Positions 20,361 to 49,216 of a stretch of DNA of 64,000 bases are shown here, one piece after another. Positions within the stretch are counted from its first letter, which is position 1. Every line of letters begins with the position of its first letter. The position numbers were made by a program, and so were the translations under genes. The DNA is from Euglena gracilis (taxonomy: Eukaryota > Euglenida > Euglenophyceae > Euglenales): contig CP154954.1 of NCBI GenBank assembly GCA_039621445.1, forward strand, positions 54,618,838 to 54,682,837. Reading direction: 5' to 3'. The notes under the pieces were generated by a model. The model saw only the letters and a list, made by a program, of their open reading frames with translations. It ran no database searches and was not told the origin of the DNA.

Positions 20361-20721
20361 GCAGGATTCCTTAAAAATGTCCGGAAATATTTCGCGGGAT
20401 TTGCTTCCGCGAAATTTGTCCGTGCAAATTTTCTCTAGGGCAAAAGTTCTCCCCCCCCGGAATGCTGCAAATCCAGCGTTTGAAAACTCTTTCAAAAGCA
20501 TGCACCAGAATACAACAGGTTGACAGGTTGAAACTCTTACAAACAACATCTGACACCCACATCGTACGAATGGAGTCAGTTTTGTGCATGTATGAGAGTG
20601 CTACGCTGCATTGAAAGATTTCGTCTCGAACTGGGCCTGTCGTCTGTCATAGGTCCCGGCCAGATGTCTGCTCGCAGCAGCGATCGGCGCTCATTCGTAA
20701 TAGAGAAATTCTTATCTGTAG
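20360..20721. other. Spacer downstream of the kinase gene
   Basis: No gene recognised. Small imperfect repeats (TTCGCGGGAT, CGCGAAATT) are the only structure. Near 20,712-20,770 there is a stutter of TTATCTG(T/C). It lies just past the apparent stop of the kinase gene, so part may be 3' UTR. Confidence 0.35.
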
Positions 20722-39626
<18,905 letters not shown>

Positions 39627-40260
39627 CTTGCAGACGTTTTTCTTTTTGGTGTTGTAAAAATGTACAATCCAAAATGAGTTTGATCAGATGAGTCGGAGAA
39701 ATTGGGGGGAATGGGAGCCACATGTCCCTGGCAAGTTGTTCGTCTAATAAAACAGGACCCATGAGGGAAAAATATATTTGGGGGTATTGTATTTTGGTCA
39801 AGAAAATAATTTTGCCAAAAACACCTCTGATGATTCTGCAAACTTTTGGAGTTGAACAAAAACTAACCACTTATTTTTGCTGGGAAGCCCACTGAATTTT
39901 GCAGGAAATTTCCCAGAGTGTTGGAGTTGAAAATATGTCAGCCCGGGAGGGAGGTCCGGGTGTTTTCCTGACAAGGAAAAAAATTCCTGCGTGCCGAGGT
40001 GGAAAGTTTTCAATATGTTTTTGGCTGATTTTATTCAAAAAAAAGGCCTAAATGGGCATTTTTGGCCATTTTGGGGGGTGGTCCCAAAAAAATCTCGGCG
40101 CGAAATTTTTCCACAAGCACAAGCAGACCCCCCGGGGGTCAGATGGGGTTTCCCCCAGCTGCAGTGGACCCCCGGGGGGGGGGGGGGGGTACTGCAAATC
40201 CTGAAGCAGAAGCCTGCCCCCAGGGGATGATGATTTGGCGACCACCTGGGGCCCCGGGCG
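39627..40260. other. Upstream flank, unassigned
   Basis: No gene seen. A transit-peptide exon and promoter for the kinase would be expected here or further upstream, but I see no convincing ATG exon or TATA element. A G-run lies at 40,173-40,190. Confidence 0.35.
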
Positions 40261-40480
40261 GATGATTGGCTATGACGATCCTGGAGGTCGGGCCGACCAT
40301 TGGTTGGGCCGACCTCTGGAGGTCGATAAGAATAGCCAATGAACCACATTACCCCCCCCCTTTTTTCAAAGGACTTTTGACTATAGGTCGGGACGACCAT
40401 GGTCGGCCCGACCTGTTTGTTACCGACCATATGGTCGGTAACAACCAATTGGAGGTCGGGCCGACCATGTGGTCGGTAGA
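40260..40480. repeat. GGTCGGCC-rich hairpin cluster
   Basis: A hairpin at 40,263-40,344 pairs ATTGGCTAT..GGAGGTCGG words with their inverse. A perfect 28-bp palindrome lies at 40,417-40,444 (TTGTTACCGACCAT and its inverse). The words GATGATTGGCTATGACGATC and GAGGTCGGGCCGACC are shared with the palindrome at 41.15 kb. Confidence 0.7.
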
Positions 40481-40585
40481 AAGAACCTCCGTGGTTTTCC
40501 ATTTCAGAAGCATGCAAACCCTTGGCCAAACCCTGTGGAACATACAGAGGGGCTATTTTACCTACCAGACACCTAATTTCTTGAA

Positions 40586-40870
40586 GGCCGACTAAGTTCA
40601 TCAGGGTGCGCATTTTGGCCATCCTTGCCTTGCACAAGGGGATTTTGCTATTTTGGGTGGGGGGGTCTGGGGGGGGGGGCGGCAGGAGGAGGAGGCCGTA
40701 GGCCGACTAAGTTCATTAGGATGCGCGTTTTGGCCATCCTTGCCTTGCACACACAAGGGTATTTTGTTATTTTGGGTGAGGGGGTCGGGGGGTGGCGGCC
40801 TCCAGAGGAGGCTGTAGGCCGACTAAGTTCATTAGGGTGTGTGTCTTGGAAATCCTTTTTCCCTTTTTTG
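40586..40870. repeat. Tandem repeat, unit about 116 bp
   Basis: GGCCGACTAAGTTCATTAGG-type words recur at 40,586, 40,701 and 40,817, followed each time by (G/C)GCGTTTTGGCCATCC and TTATTTTGGGTG-type sequence. About 2.4 copies. Units contain a relative of the inverse of the ATAACAAAATCCCTT word. Confidence 0.7.
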
Positions 40871-41039
40871 AATATGGGACGGTTTTTGACAGTTTCAAGG
40901 TCATTTCAATGTGTTTCCGTGCATTTTGAGTCAAATTTGCTGAATCAAATTTTCGGGGGGGGGGGGCTTAACTTTCAAAAAAATGGGGGGGGGTAATGCG
41001 GTTGATTGGAGATCGGGCCGACCAGGTCGGCCCGACCTC

Positions 41040-41268
41040 CAATGGTTGATAAGCCATAGCCAATGGCCCGACCTAGGTCGGCCCGACCATGGTCGACCCG
41101 ACCTCCGGGATCGTCATAGCCAATCATCCGCACGGAGTCACCTGAAATTTGGCCAAATTTCAGGTGGCTCCGTGCGGATGATTGGCTATGACGATCCCGG
41201 AGGTCGGGTCGACCATGGTCGGGCCGACCTAGGTCGGGCCGACCTAGGTCGGGCCATTGGCTATTTTG
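41040..41268. repeat. Near-perfect palindrome with no loop, arms about 95-110 bp
   Basis: The centre lies between 41,152 and 41,153 (GAAATTTGG|CCAAATTTC). Arms run outward through CGGATGATTGGCTATGACG, GAGGTCGGGTCGACCATGG and CGACCTAGGTCGGGCC. Only one mismatch occurs in the first 90 bp. The right arm then has an extra 17-bp copy of GGGCCGACCTAGGTC. The mismatch would pair as G-U. Confidence 0.85.
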
Positions 41269-41448
41269 ATTGGTCCAAAAAAGTAACCCGCTTGGTGCTA
41301 CGCTTCACCATGTTTGAATGGATTTATATCCATTTTACAGAATTACAAGTATTCCAGTTAATGGGAATAATACCAAATGCAATTAGGCCATCCATCCATT
41401 GCATCAAATTCTGCTGTTTCTTCCCTTATAAGAAAAAACAGAATTTCA

Positions 41449-41479
41449 AGGGTTAGGGTTAGGGTTAGGGTTAGGGTTA
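41449..41479. repeat. Interstitial telomere-type repeat (TTAGGG)5
   Basis: Five perfect TTAGGG units on the plus strand, far from any visible chromosome end. A shorter CCCTAA run is at 34,168. Confidence 0.9.
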
Positions 41480-41752
41480 ATGCCACTTTGGGCACTTTTG
41501 GGGGCAAAAAAATGACAAAAGTGCAAAATAATTCCTTGAAGGAAGAATTTGACTTTGGGGGCACCCAGGTGTGGTCAGTCCCGACCCCCTTGGCAGGTTG
41601 AACCGGGGGGGGGGGGGTCTGGAGGCAGTTTCTGTCGCACAAAAAGTCGACTTTGGACTGTTTGGACGTTTTGGGTTTTTTTTCAAAACATTCTGAAATC
41701 AGAAAATTTCTCTGGCAATTGTTACTGGTCAATTTTTTGGACCCCCATTCCT

Positions 41753-41907
41753 TTACGAGACAAATAAAGAGAATGATGGAGCACATGGCATTGAAAACAG
41801 CCTGATCGCAACCAGCACAGCTGTTGCAGCACCAAACCCAGTCAGCATAGGTGACAAACCAGTCAGGAAAGCAGGGATGACAGGAGATGGGAGGGCCAGT
41901 GTTGCAA
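41753..41907 (-). CDS. Possible terminal exon of an unidentified membrane-protein gene
   Basis: After a good acceptor (TATTTATCTGCAG), the minus strand encodes ATLALPSPVIPAFLTGL, SPMLTGFGAATAVLVAIRLF and SMPCAPSFSLFVS, then TAA. It is hydrophobic, possibly one or two membrane helices. No family was recognised and no partner exon was found upstream, so it could be chance. Confidence 0.3.
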
Positions 41908-41909
41908 CT

Positions 41910-43500
41910 GCAGATAAATACAAGGGAAAAAATGTTTATGGGACACATAGAAAGATGAACTCATTTCCAGAGGATTGGCGATGGAAAAAATTGATTCAGA
42001 AAAAAATAGGTGGAGAAAAAAAACACGAAATCCTTTCAATGCCCCGAAATAGATAGAACCTTTTTTTTAAAAAAGCTGCAAAAATTGGGCACCGCGACAA
42101 CGAAAGACAATTTCTCATAATTGAGCAAACGACCACTCATTGGGCTATCCCAAGAGCATGAAAACTGTAAGAATGGAGCGGGGCTGCAACGCTGATGAAA
42201 TTCGGGGGAAAAGAAAGAAAGAAAGAAAGAATAAAAAAAGAACATTCAAAGAACAGAACATTCAAAATATTCAAACCAACAAAAAGAGCCCTAAAATATT
42301 TCTCAGGAAAAACAAGCAAGCAATGCAAATTATGAACCTTGCATCCCCCCCCTTTATTTCCAAAAAAAGAAGTCCAGCAAAACGCCAATTCTGTTCTCAA
42401 AGAAAAAGACGGGAATTAAATTTTGAGAATAGAACACCTGGTAAAGCAGATCCTGCACGAAGCTTGTCGGTCTTGTGAAAGCCCTGTGAGAATGAGATTT
42501 GGCAAAGCAACACCTGGCAATAAGCAATGCCGAAAGCAATTTTAATTAAACATTCGCATTTTTCTGGTTCTGCCAACTACAGGCATGATACAAATGCGCG
42601 CACAACCACAACAACACTTGTCCAATCACACAAGTTGAAACACACAAAGCATGTGTATTCTTTGGGTAGTGTGTAAGAAGGTGCAATTCTTAGACCTGGG
42701 ACACGGGCACAGGGATGAACCAAAGAGGAACAACCCAGCGGACTCGGAAACCAAAATGGTGCCCCACAATCTCAACGTGTCTCCTCCCATGTCCCGACCC
42801 ACCCTCGTCTCCAGTCAATAATATATCCTGCAGTTGCAGCTGCAGTCCCTACTTCTGTGCCTGGCGACACAAAGCCCCCATCAGGACAGTTGCTTTCTCA
42901 AACTTATCTTGAATGGCCCGCTGCCCATCTTAAACTTCTTTCCACCATCACACAACCCCCCAACCCCAAATGGAAAGCCCCCCCGGGCTTCATGTTTAGC
43001 TGAGCGGGCGTTATATTTGGGAGGGAAAATCAAACTTTTTCCGCAGCCTCTGCAAACCGTACCTTCAACCATTCTCAAACACCAATTTCATACCAAAATT
43101 TTGTTTGTATTCTTCCCAGTTTTCCCAAATTGCGCAAATTTTGCCCCAAAAGGTGAAAAATGGAAATATCCACCCAAAAACTATCTGCTTTGCCCTGAAT
43201 GGCACCTTCGGGGGGCTTCATGTTTGTGGTATCATATTTGGGCATCAAAATCAAACCCGGCTGTGGATTTTTTCTGGGAGGGGGGGTTTTATATTTAGGG
43301 AGGGACAGCATGAAGGGTTTTTTTTGCATTTTGGGGGGTGATTTGGGAGATTGAAACCCGCACTTCTCCTGAAACTGTGGGCACCGGGGTGTACTTAAAA
43401 TTGGTGCTCGGAGCGCCTCGTCGCTCCGACCGCCAATGGTCGCTAGGCCACCGCCAACAGTCGCTGGCGACTAGTCGCTAGCGACCACCAAAAAATACAT
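41910..43500. other. Intergenic stretch
   Basis: A (GAAA)n tract lies at 42,213-42,232. GGGCTTCATGTTT..TATTTGGG words are duplicated at 42,983-43,035 and 43,210-43,260. A GTCGCTAGCGACC-rich hairpin cluster lies at 43,405-43,490. No gene that I can support. Confidence 0.4.
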
Positions 43501-43502
43501 CA

Positions 43503-44132
43503 TTGCCGCAACTGTTCGAGGGCCCCAAAATAACAAAATCACTTGTGTTACCCACCCGATGTGGGAGGCAAATCCCTTGTGTAACCCAGCCGTTTTGGGG
43601 GGCAAATCCTTTTTGTTGCCCAACTGTTCGAGGGCCCCAAAATAACAAAATCCCTTGTGTTGCCCACCCGTTTTGGGGGCCAAATCCCTTTTGTTGCCCA
43701 ACTATTCGAGGGCCCCAAAATAACAAAATCCCTTGTGTTATCCCTTTTGTTGCCCAACTGTTCGAGGGCCCCAAAATAACAAAATCCGTTGTGTTACCCA
43801 CCCGTTTTGGGTGGCAAATCCCTTGTGTAGCCCAGCCGATTTGGGGGGCAAATCCACTTTTCTTGCCCAACTGTTCGAGGGCCCCAAAATAACAAAATCC
43901 CTTGTGTTGCCCACCCGTTTTGGGGGGCAAATCCCTTTTGTTTCCCAACTGATCTGGGGGGCAAATCCCTTTTGTTGCCCAACTGTTCGAGGGCCCCAAA
44001 ATAACAAAATCCCTTGTGTTGCCCACCCGTTTTGGGGGGCAAATCCCTTTTGTTTCCCGGGGGCAAATCCCTTTTGTTGCCCAACTGTTCGAGGGCCCCA
44101 AAATAACAGAATCCCTTGTGTTACCCACCCGT
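43503..44132. repeat. 78/112-bp tandem array, left block
   Basis: Unit: CAACTGTTCGAGGGCCCC, AAAATAACAAAATCCCTTG, TGTTGCCCACCCGTTTTGGG and GGGCAAATCCCTTTTGTTGC. About 7 units, some with an extra 34 bp (TGTAACCCAGCCGTTTTGGG). The open frames repeated through it are by-products of the repeat. Confidence 0.9.
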
Positions 44133-44133
44133 T

Positions 44134-44636
44134 TTCGATGGGGGCACGTCGGCCTCGGCGTCCGGACACCGCGCCCTAGCTGACGACCTCGGCGGGGCGG
44201 GGGTCTTGGCCGACACTACCCGCGCCGGAGGGGCTGTCCGCCGCCTCTTCGCTGGACCCAAGTCCTCCACTGCTCGAGCCCGGCGATGATCCACCTCCTC
44301 CGATTGCGTGGTGACCCGTAAAGACGACAAGAAGTCTTTCCACCGCTGCTGGAACAGCTCGTACCAGTCAGCCGGCTCCCCCGGGGCGGGCGGCATGATC
44401 TGCACCGCCCAGCGCTGGTTGTCCCTGTCCCGCAGGCCAGGCCACGTCTCGGGGGATCATGTGGTCCCGCAGCTCATCGTCCAGGCCCACCTGGCGGCGC
44501 AGGTGACGGGTGAAGCCCAGGACCAGCGCAGACTCCGAGCTGCCCGCAGTGGATGGGAATGGCATGCCCTTGTCCACCTCCCACAGCAGCAGAAGCGCTT
44601 TGCTCGGCAACCCCTGCTCCACCGCCGCGGCTCCCG
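44134..44636 (-). pseudogene. GC-rich coding-like remnant, unknown protein (part 2)
   Basis: Minus-strand translation includes GLPSKALLLLWEVDKGMPF, SSESALVLGFTRHLRRQVGL and, after a frameshift near 44,440, DRDNQRWAVQIMPPAPGEP and WYELFQQRWKDFLSSL. Composition and codon-like periodicity differ sharply from the surrounding arrays. No family was recognised. It ends abruptly at the array junction 44,133. Confidence 0.4.
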
Positions 44637-44709
44637 GATCTGGCCTGGGGGGGGGGTTGTGGGCCGACCCTAGGGTCGGCCCACGGTCGCCAAAGGTCGC
44701 CGAAGGTGC

Positions 44710-44935
44710 GCCATGGTCGACCCCCCCCGAGGCTGTGGAGTGTGTGGCGACCTTAGAGACCCTTTGTGGGCCGACACTAGGGTCGACTTAGTGTCGGCCC
44801 GCCCATGCCCCCCCCCCCCTACAACCCTAGGGACGACTTAGGGTCGGCCGACCCCACGACCTCCCCCCCCCCTGCCACCACAGGGTCGACTTATGTTCGG
44901 CCCACCCCACGACCTCCCCCCTCCATACAAAAAAA
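44710..44935. repeat. GTCGAC(C/T)TA..GGGTCGGCC repeats, left block
   Basis: Three or four degenerate units (ACTAGGGTCGACTTAG, CCTAGGGACGACTTAGGG, CACAGGGTCGACTTATG) separated by C-runs. They are the inverted counterpart of the array at 47,730-48,190. Confidence 0.7.
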
Positions 44936-44954
44936 AAAAATGAAATTTCCCGGA

Positions 44955-47525
44955 CCGTTTTTAGGGGACAAATCCTTTCTGTAACCCAGGTGATTTGGGG
45001 GGCAAATCCTTGTTGTTGCCCAACTGTTGGAGGGCCCAAAAATAACAAAATTCGTTGTGTTGCCGACCCGTTTTGGGGGACAAATCCCTTTTGTTGGCCA
45101 ACTGTTCGAGGGCCCCAGAATAACAAAAATCCCTTGTGTTACCACCCGTTTTGGGAGGCAAATCCCTTGTGTAACCCAGCCGTTTTGGGGGGCAAATCCC
45201 TTTTGTTGCCAAACTGTTCGAGGGCCCGAAAATAACAAAATCCGTTGTGTTGCCCACCCGTTTTGGGGGGCAAATCCCTTTTCTGGCCCAACTGTTCGAG
45301 GGCCCCAAAATAAAAAAATTCCTTGTGTAACCCAGCCGTTTTGGGGGGCAAATCCCTTTCGTTGCCCAACTGTCCCAGGGCCCCAAAATAAAAAAAATCC
45401 CTTGTGTTACCCAGCCGTTTTGGGGGGCAAATCCCTTTTGTTGCCCAACTGTTCGAGGGACCCAAAATAACAAAATCTCCTGTGTTACCCACCCGTTTTG
45501 GCGGGCAAATCCCTTTTGTTTCCCAACTGATCTGGGGGGCAAATCCCTTTTGTTGCCCGACTGTTCGGGGGCCCCAAAATAAAAAGAATCCCTTGTGTTA
45601 CCCAGCCGTTTTGGGGAGGCAAATCCCGTTTGTTGCCCAACTGTTCGAGGGCCCCAAAATAACAAAATCCCTTGTGTTGCCCACCCGTTTTGGGAGGCAA
45701 ATCCCTTTTGTTGCCTAACTATTCGAGGGCCCCAAAATAACAAAATCCCTTGTGTTACCCAGCCGTTTTGGGAGGCAAATCCCTTTTGTTGCCCAACTGT
45801 TCGAGGGCCCCAAAATAACAAAATCCCTTGTGTTACCCACCCGTTTTGGGAGATAAATCCCTTGTGTAACCCAGCCGTTTGGGGGGCAAATCCCTTTTGT
45901 TGCCCAACTGTTCGAGGGCCCCAAAATAACAGAATACCTTGTTGCCCACCCGTTTTGGGAGGCAAATCCCTTTTGTTTCCCAACTGATCTGGGGGGCTAA
46001 TCCCTTTTGTTGCCCAACTGTTCGAGTGCGCCAAAATAACAAAATACCTTGTGTTACCCACCCGTTTTGGGAGGCAAATCCCTTGTGTAACCCAGCCGTT
46101 TTGGGGGGCAAATCCCTTTTGTTGCCCAACTGTTCGAGGGCCCCAAAATAACAAAATCCCATGTGTTGCCCACCCGTTTTGGGGGGCAAATCCCTTTTGT
46201 TTCCCAACTGATCTGGGGGGCAAATCCCTTTTGTTTCCCAACTGTTCGAGGGCCCCAAAATAACAAAATCCCTTGTGTTACCCACCCGTTTTGGGAGGCA
46301 AATCCCTTGTGTTACCCAGCCGTTTTGGGGGGCAAATCCCTTTCTTGCCCAACTATTCGAGGGCCCCAAAATAACAAAATCCCTTGTGTTACCCAGCCGT
46401 TTTGAGAGGCAAATCCCTTTTGTTGCCTAACTGTTCGCGGGCCCCAAAATAATAAAATCCCTTGTGTTACCCACCCGTTTTGGGAGGTAAATCCCTTGTG
46501 TAACCCAGCCGTTTTGGGGGGCAAGTCCCTTTTGTTGCCCAACTGTTCGAGGGCCCCAAAATAAAAAAAATCCCTTGTGTTGCCCACCCGTTTTGGGGGG
46601 CAAATCCCTTTTGTTTCCCAATTGATCTGGGGGGCAAATCCCTTTTGTTGCCCAACTGTTCGAGGGCCCCAAAATAACAGAATCCCTTGTGTTGCCCACC
46701 CGTTTTGGGAGGCAAATCCCTTTTGTTTCCCAACTGATCTTGGGGCAAATCCCTTTTGTTGCCCAAATGTTCGAGGGCCCCAAAATAACAAAATCCCTTG
46801 TGTTGCCCACCCGTTTTGGGGGGCAAATCCCTTTTGTTTTCCAACTGATCTGAGGGGCAAATCGCTTTTGTTGCCCAACTGTTCGAGGGCCCCAAAATAA
46901 CAAAATCCCTTGTGTTGCCCACCCGTTTTGGGGGGCAAACCTCTTTTGTTGCCCAACTGATCTGAGGGGCAAATCCCTTTTGTTGCCCAACTGTTCGAGG
47001 GACCCAAAATAACAAAATCCCTTGTGTTACCCACCCGTTTTGGGAGGCAAATCCCTTGTGTAACCCAGCCGTTTTGTGGGGCAAATCCATTTTCTTGCCC
47101 AACTGTTTGAGGGCCCCAAAATAACAAAATCCCTTGTGTTGCCCACCCGTTTTGGGGGGCAAATCCCTTTTGTTTCCCAACTGATCTGGGGGGCAAATCC
47201 CTTTTGTTGCCCAACTGTTCGAGGGCCCCAAAATAACAGAATCCCTTGTGTTGCCCAACCGTTTTGGGAGGCAAATCCCTTGTGTAACCCAGCCGTTTTG
47301 GGGGGCAAATCCCTTTTGTTGCCCAACTGTTCGAGGGCCCCAAAATAACAAAATCCCTTGTGTTGCCCACCAGTTTTGGGGGGCAAATCCCTTTTGTTGC
47401 CCAACTGTTCGAGGGCCCCAAAATAACAAAATCCCTTGTGTTGCCCAGCCGTTTTGGGAGGCAAATCCCTTTTGTTGCTCAACTGTCCCAGGGCCCCAAA
47501 ACAACAAAGTCCCTTGTGTTACCCA
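44955..47525. repeat. 78/112-bp tandem array, right block
   Basis: About 2.57 kb of the same unit as 43,503-44,132. Two unit forms alternate: a 78-bp core and a 112-bp form with either an extra TGTAACCCAGCCG segment or an extra TTTCCCAACTGATCTGGGGG segment. Units differ by a few per cent. It ends at 47,525 where the 71-bp repeat starts. Confidence 0.9.
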
Positions 47526-47527
47526 CC

Positions 47528-47729
47528 CGCCAACCCCTTCTCCGGTGCAAGTCGACCTAACCCTATCCCTTTCATTAACAAAATAAACCCCTTTTATCCG
47601 CCAACCCCTTCTCGGGTGCAAGTCGACCTAACCCTATCCCTTTCATTAACAAAATGAATCCATTTTATCTGCCAACCACTTCTCGGGTGCAAGTCGACCT
47701 AACCCTATCCCTTTCATTAACAAAATAAA
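47528..47729. repeat. 71-bp tandem repeat, 2.8 copies
   Basis: Unit CGCCAACCCCTTCTCGGGTG, CAAGTCGACCTAACCCTATC, CCTTTCATTAACAAAAT and AAACCCCTTTTAT. Starts at 47,528, 47,599 and 47,670. It contains a CCTAACCCTA word. Confidence 0.9.
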
Positions 47730-48190
47730 CCGACCCTAGGGTTGCAGGGGGGTGGAGGTCGTGGGGTGGGCCGACCCTAAGTCGACCCTAGGGTTGTGGG
47801 GGGGGGGGCGTGGGTTTTGCCGACCCTAAGTCGACCCTACGGTTGTGGGGGGGGGGGTCGTGGGGTGGGCCGACCCTAAGTCGACCCTAGGGTTGTAGGG
47901 GGGGGGGAGGTCGTGGGGTGGGCCGACCCTAAGTCGACCCTACGGTTGTGGGGGGGGGGGCGTGTGGTGTGCCGACCCTAAGTCGACCCTACGGTTGTGG
48001 GGGGGGGAGGTCGTGGGGTGGGCCGACCCCAAGTCGACCCTACGGTTGTGGGGGGGGGGGGCGGGGGGTGGGCCGACCCTAAGTCGACCCTAGGGTTGTA
48101 GGGGGGGGGGGGGGGTTGTGGGGTGGGCCGACCCTAAGACGACCCTGGGTCGGCCCACGACCCTAAGTCGACCCTGGAGCTGGCGACCCT
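47730..48190. repeat. About 51-bp tandem repeat, 8 copies
   Basis: GGGCCGACCCTAAGTCGACC followed by CTA(G/C)GGTTGT(G/A)GGGG and TCGTGGGGT. Unit starts of CCGACC are at 47,771, 47,820, 47,870, 47,923, 47,972, 48,023, 48,073 and 48,127. Length varies through the G-run. Confidence 0.9.
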
Positions 48191-48310
48191 TGGGTCGGCC
48201 CACTAGGGGGGTCACCCAGACGGCTCCACGGGCGACCTTTGGCGACCTTTGGCGACCGTGGGCCGACCCTAGGGTCGGCCCACAACCCCCCCCCCCCCCC
48301 AGGCCAGATC

Positions 48311-48972
48311 TACTCCCCCACCGCCGCCGCCCGCAGGTGGGGGTGGTAGCGCAGGTCCGCGGAGCCCACCAGGTTGGCCAGCGCCTTGGCGAAGCCGGAC
48401 AGGCGATGAGCCGGCAAGGAGCCAGGGGTCGTCGTATAGTGCTCGCCCACCAACTCCTCAAAGAGGTCCAGAAAGACCTCCGAACGGCAGCCGCGGCTGG
48501 CGGGGCAGACCACAGTGTGCTCCCGCAGCAAGAGGACCAGGCGCGACTGCAACCAACGCCGCCGGGGGCTACCGCACGGGGGGGCCTGCGGAGAACCGGC
48601 TGGTACCAGCGGGCCCGGGGGGCGCTGGCGCTGCTGAAGCTCCCAGGACCGCAGCTCGGGCACACTGAGGCGCAACTCTGGGGGCAAGGCACACGAGGAG
48701 CTGCTCGCCGCCGGGGCCGGGGACACGACTGGGAGGACCGCCGGGGGCTGGTCGGAGGGCGTGTCGACCAGCATCGGGGAGGTGGCCATGAGCTCACCAC
48801 GACGGCGAAGGAGTTTTGCCGTGCGCTCAGCAAGGGCAACGTGCAACGCGAGCATGAACCGCGTCGCATCCGCAGCGGGGAGAGCGTGATGGTGCAGCAC
48901 GGTGGAGGGAACCAGCGCCGCCAGCAGGGGGAGGCAGTGCGCCGTCAGCCATGCCAGTGAAGGGGGCGGCAC
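48311..48972 (-). pseudogene. GC-rich coding-like ORF, unknown protein (part 1)
   Basis: A 220-codon open frame. It includes HVALAERTAKLLRRRGEL, a Pro/Ser-rich middle, and then RWLQSRLVLLLREHTVVCP, SEVFLDLFEELVGEHY and RLSGFAKALANLVGSADLRY. The helical C-terminal third looks like genuine protein. The frame ends VGE-stop at the GATC edge of the 3.67-kb segment. Part 2 on the other side may be its continuation in a shifted frame. No family was recognised. The plus-strand frame over the same bases is longer but less protein-like. Confidence 0.4.
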
Positions 48973-48974
48973 AC

Positions 48975-49216
48975 TCAGCTGCGAGGTAGCGCTGGCCAGA
49001 GGGCGTGGTGGCTGGTGTGTGTGTGTGTGTGTGTGTTTTGTGTGTGCTTGTGGTTTTTTTCCTTTTTTTCTCCTTTTTTGGGGGGATGGTATGGCAGACT
49101 GGTAGGTGACCTATGCTCACTCCATTGCATATGGGCTATGGGTGGTGGGGTTCACCGCTCCAGATGGCTCCGCAACCGCACCCCATGCCAGGTGGCGGGC
49201 CACTTCTCTTGCCAAT
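48975..49216. other. Spacer before the satellite
   Basis: A (GT)n tract with one interruption lies at 49,014-49,046, followed by a T-run. The last bases (GGTGGCGGGCCACTTCTCTT) precede the first satellite monomer. Nothing else recognised. Confidence 0.5.

Larger units (their letters stand above)
44637..48310. mobile_element. 3.67-kb segment bounded by about 75-bp inverted repeats
   Basis: 44,637-44,709 and 48,232-48,310 are inverted copies: GATCTGGCCTGGGG, then TTGTGGGCCGACCCTAGGGT, CGGCCCACGGTCGCCAAAGG. Apart from G-run length and one base they are identical. GATC at each edge is either the repeat end or a 4-bp target duplication. Inside are the about 51-bp, 78/112-bp and 71-bp arrays and no transposase. 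Outside, coding-like sequence of the same strand and composition continues on both sides, as if this segment had inserted into it. Confidence 0.5.

Noticed and set aside
42660-42850. Minus-strand exon after CAACTGCAG near 42,830
   Set aside because: The frame is open for about 48 codons but shows no family resemblance, no donor of quality and no partner exon.
43503-47525. Long repetitive open frames on both strands (up to 426 codons)
   Set aside because: They exist because 78-bp units keep frame and lack stops. The peptide is just the tandem unit translated, and both strands are equally open.
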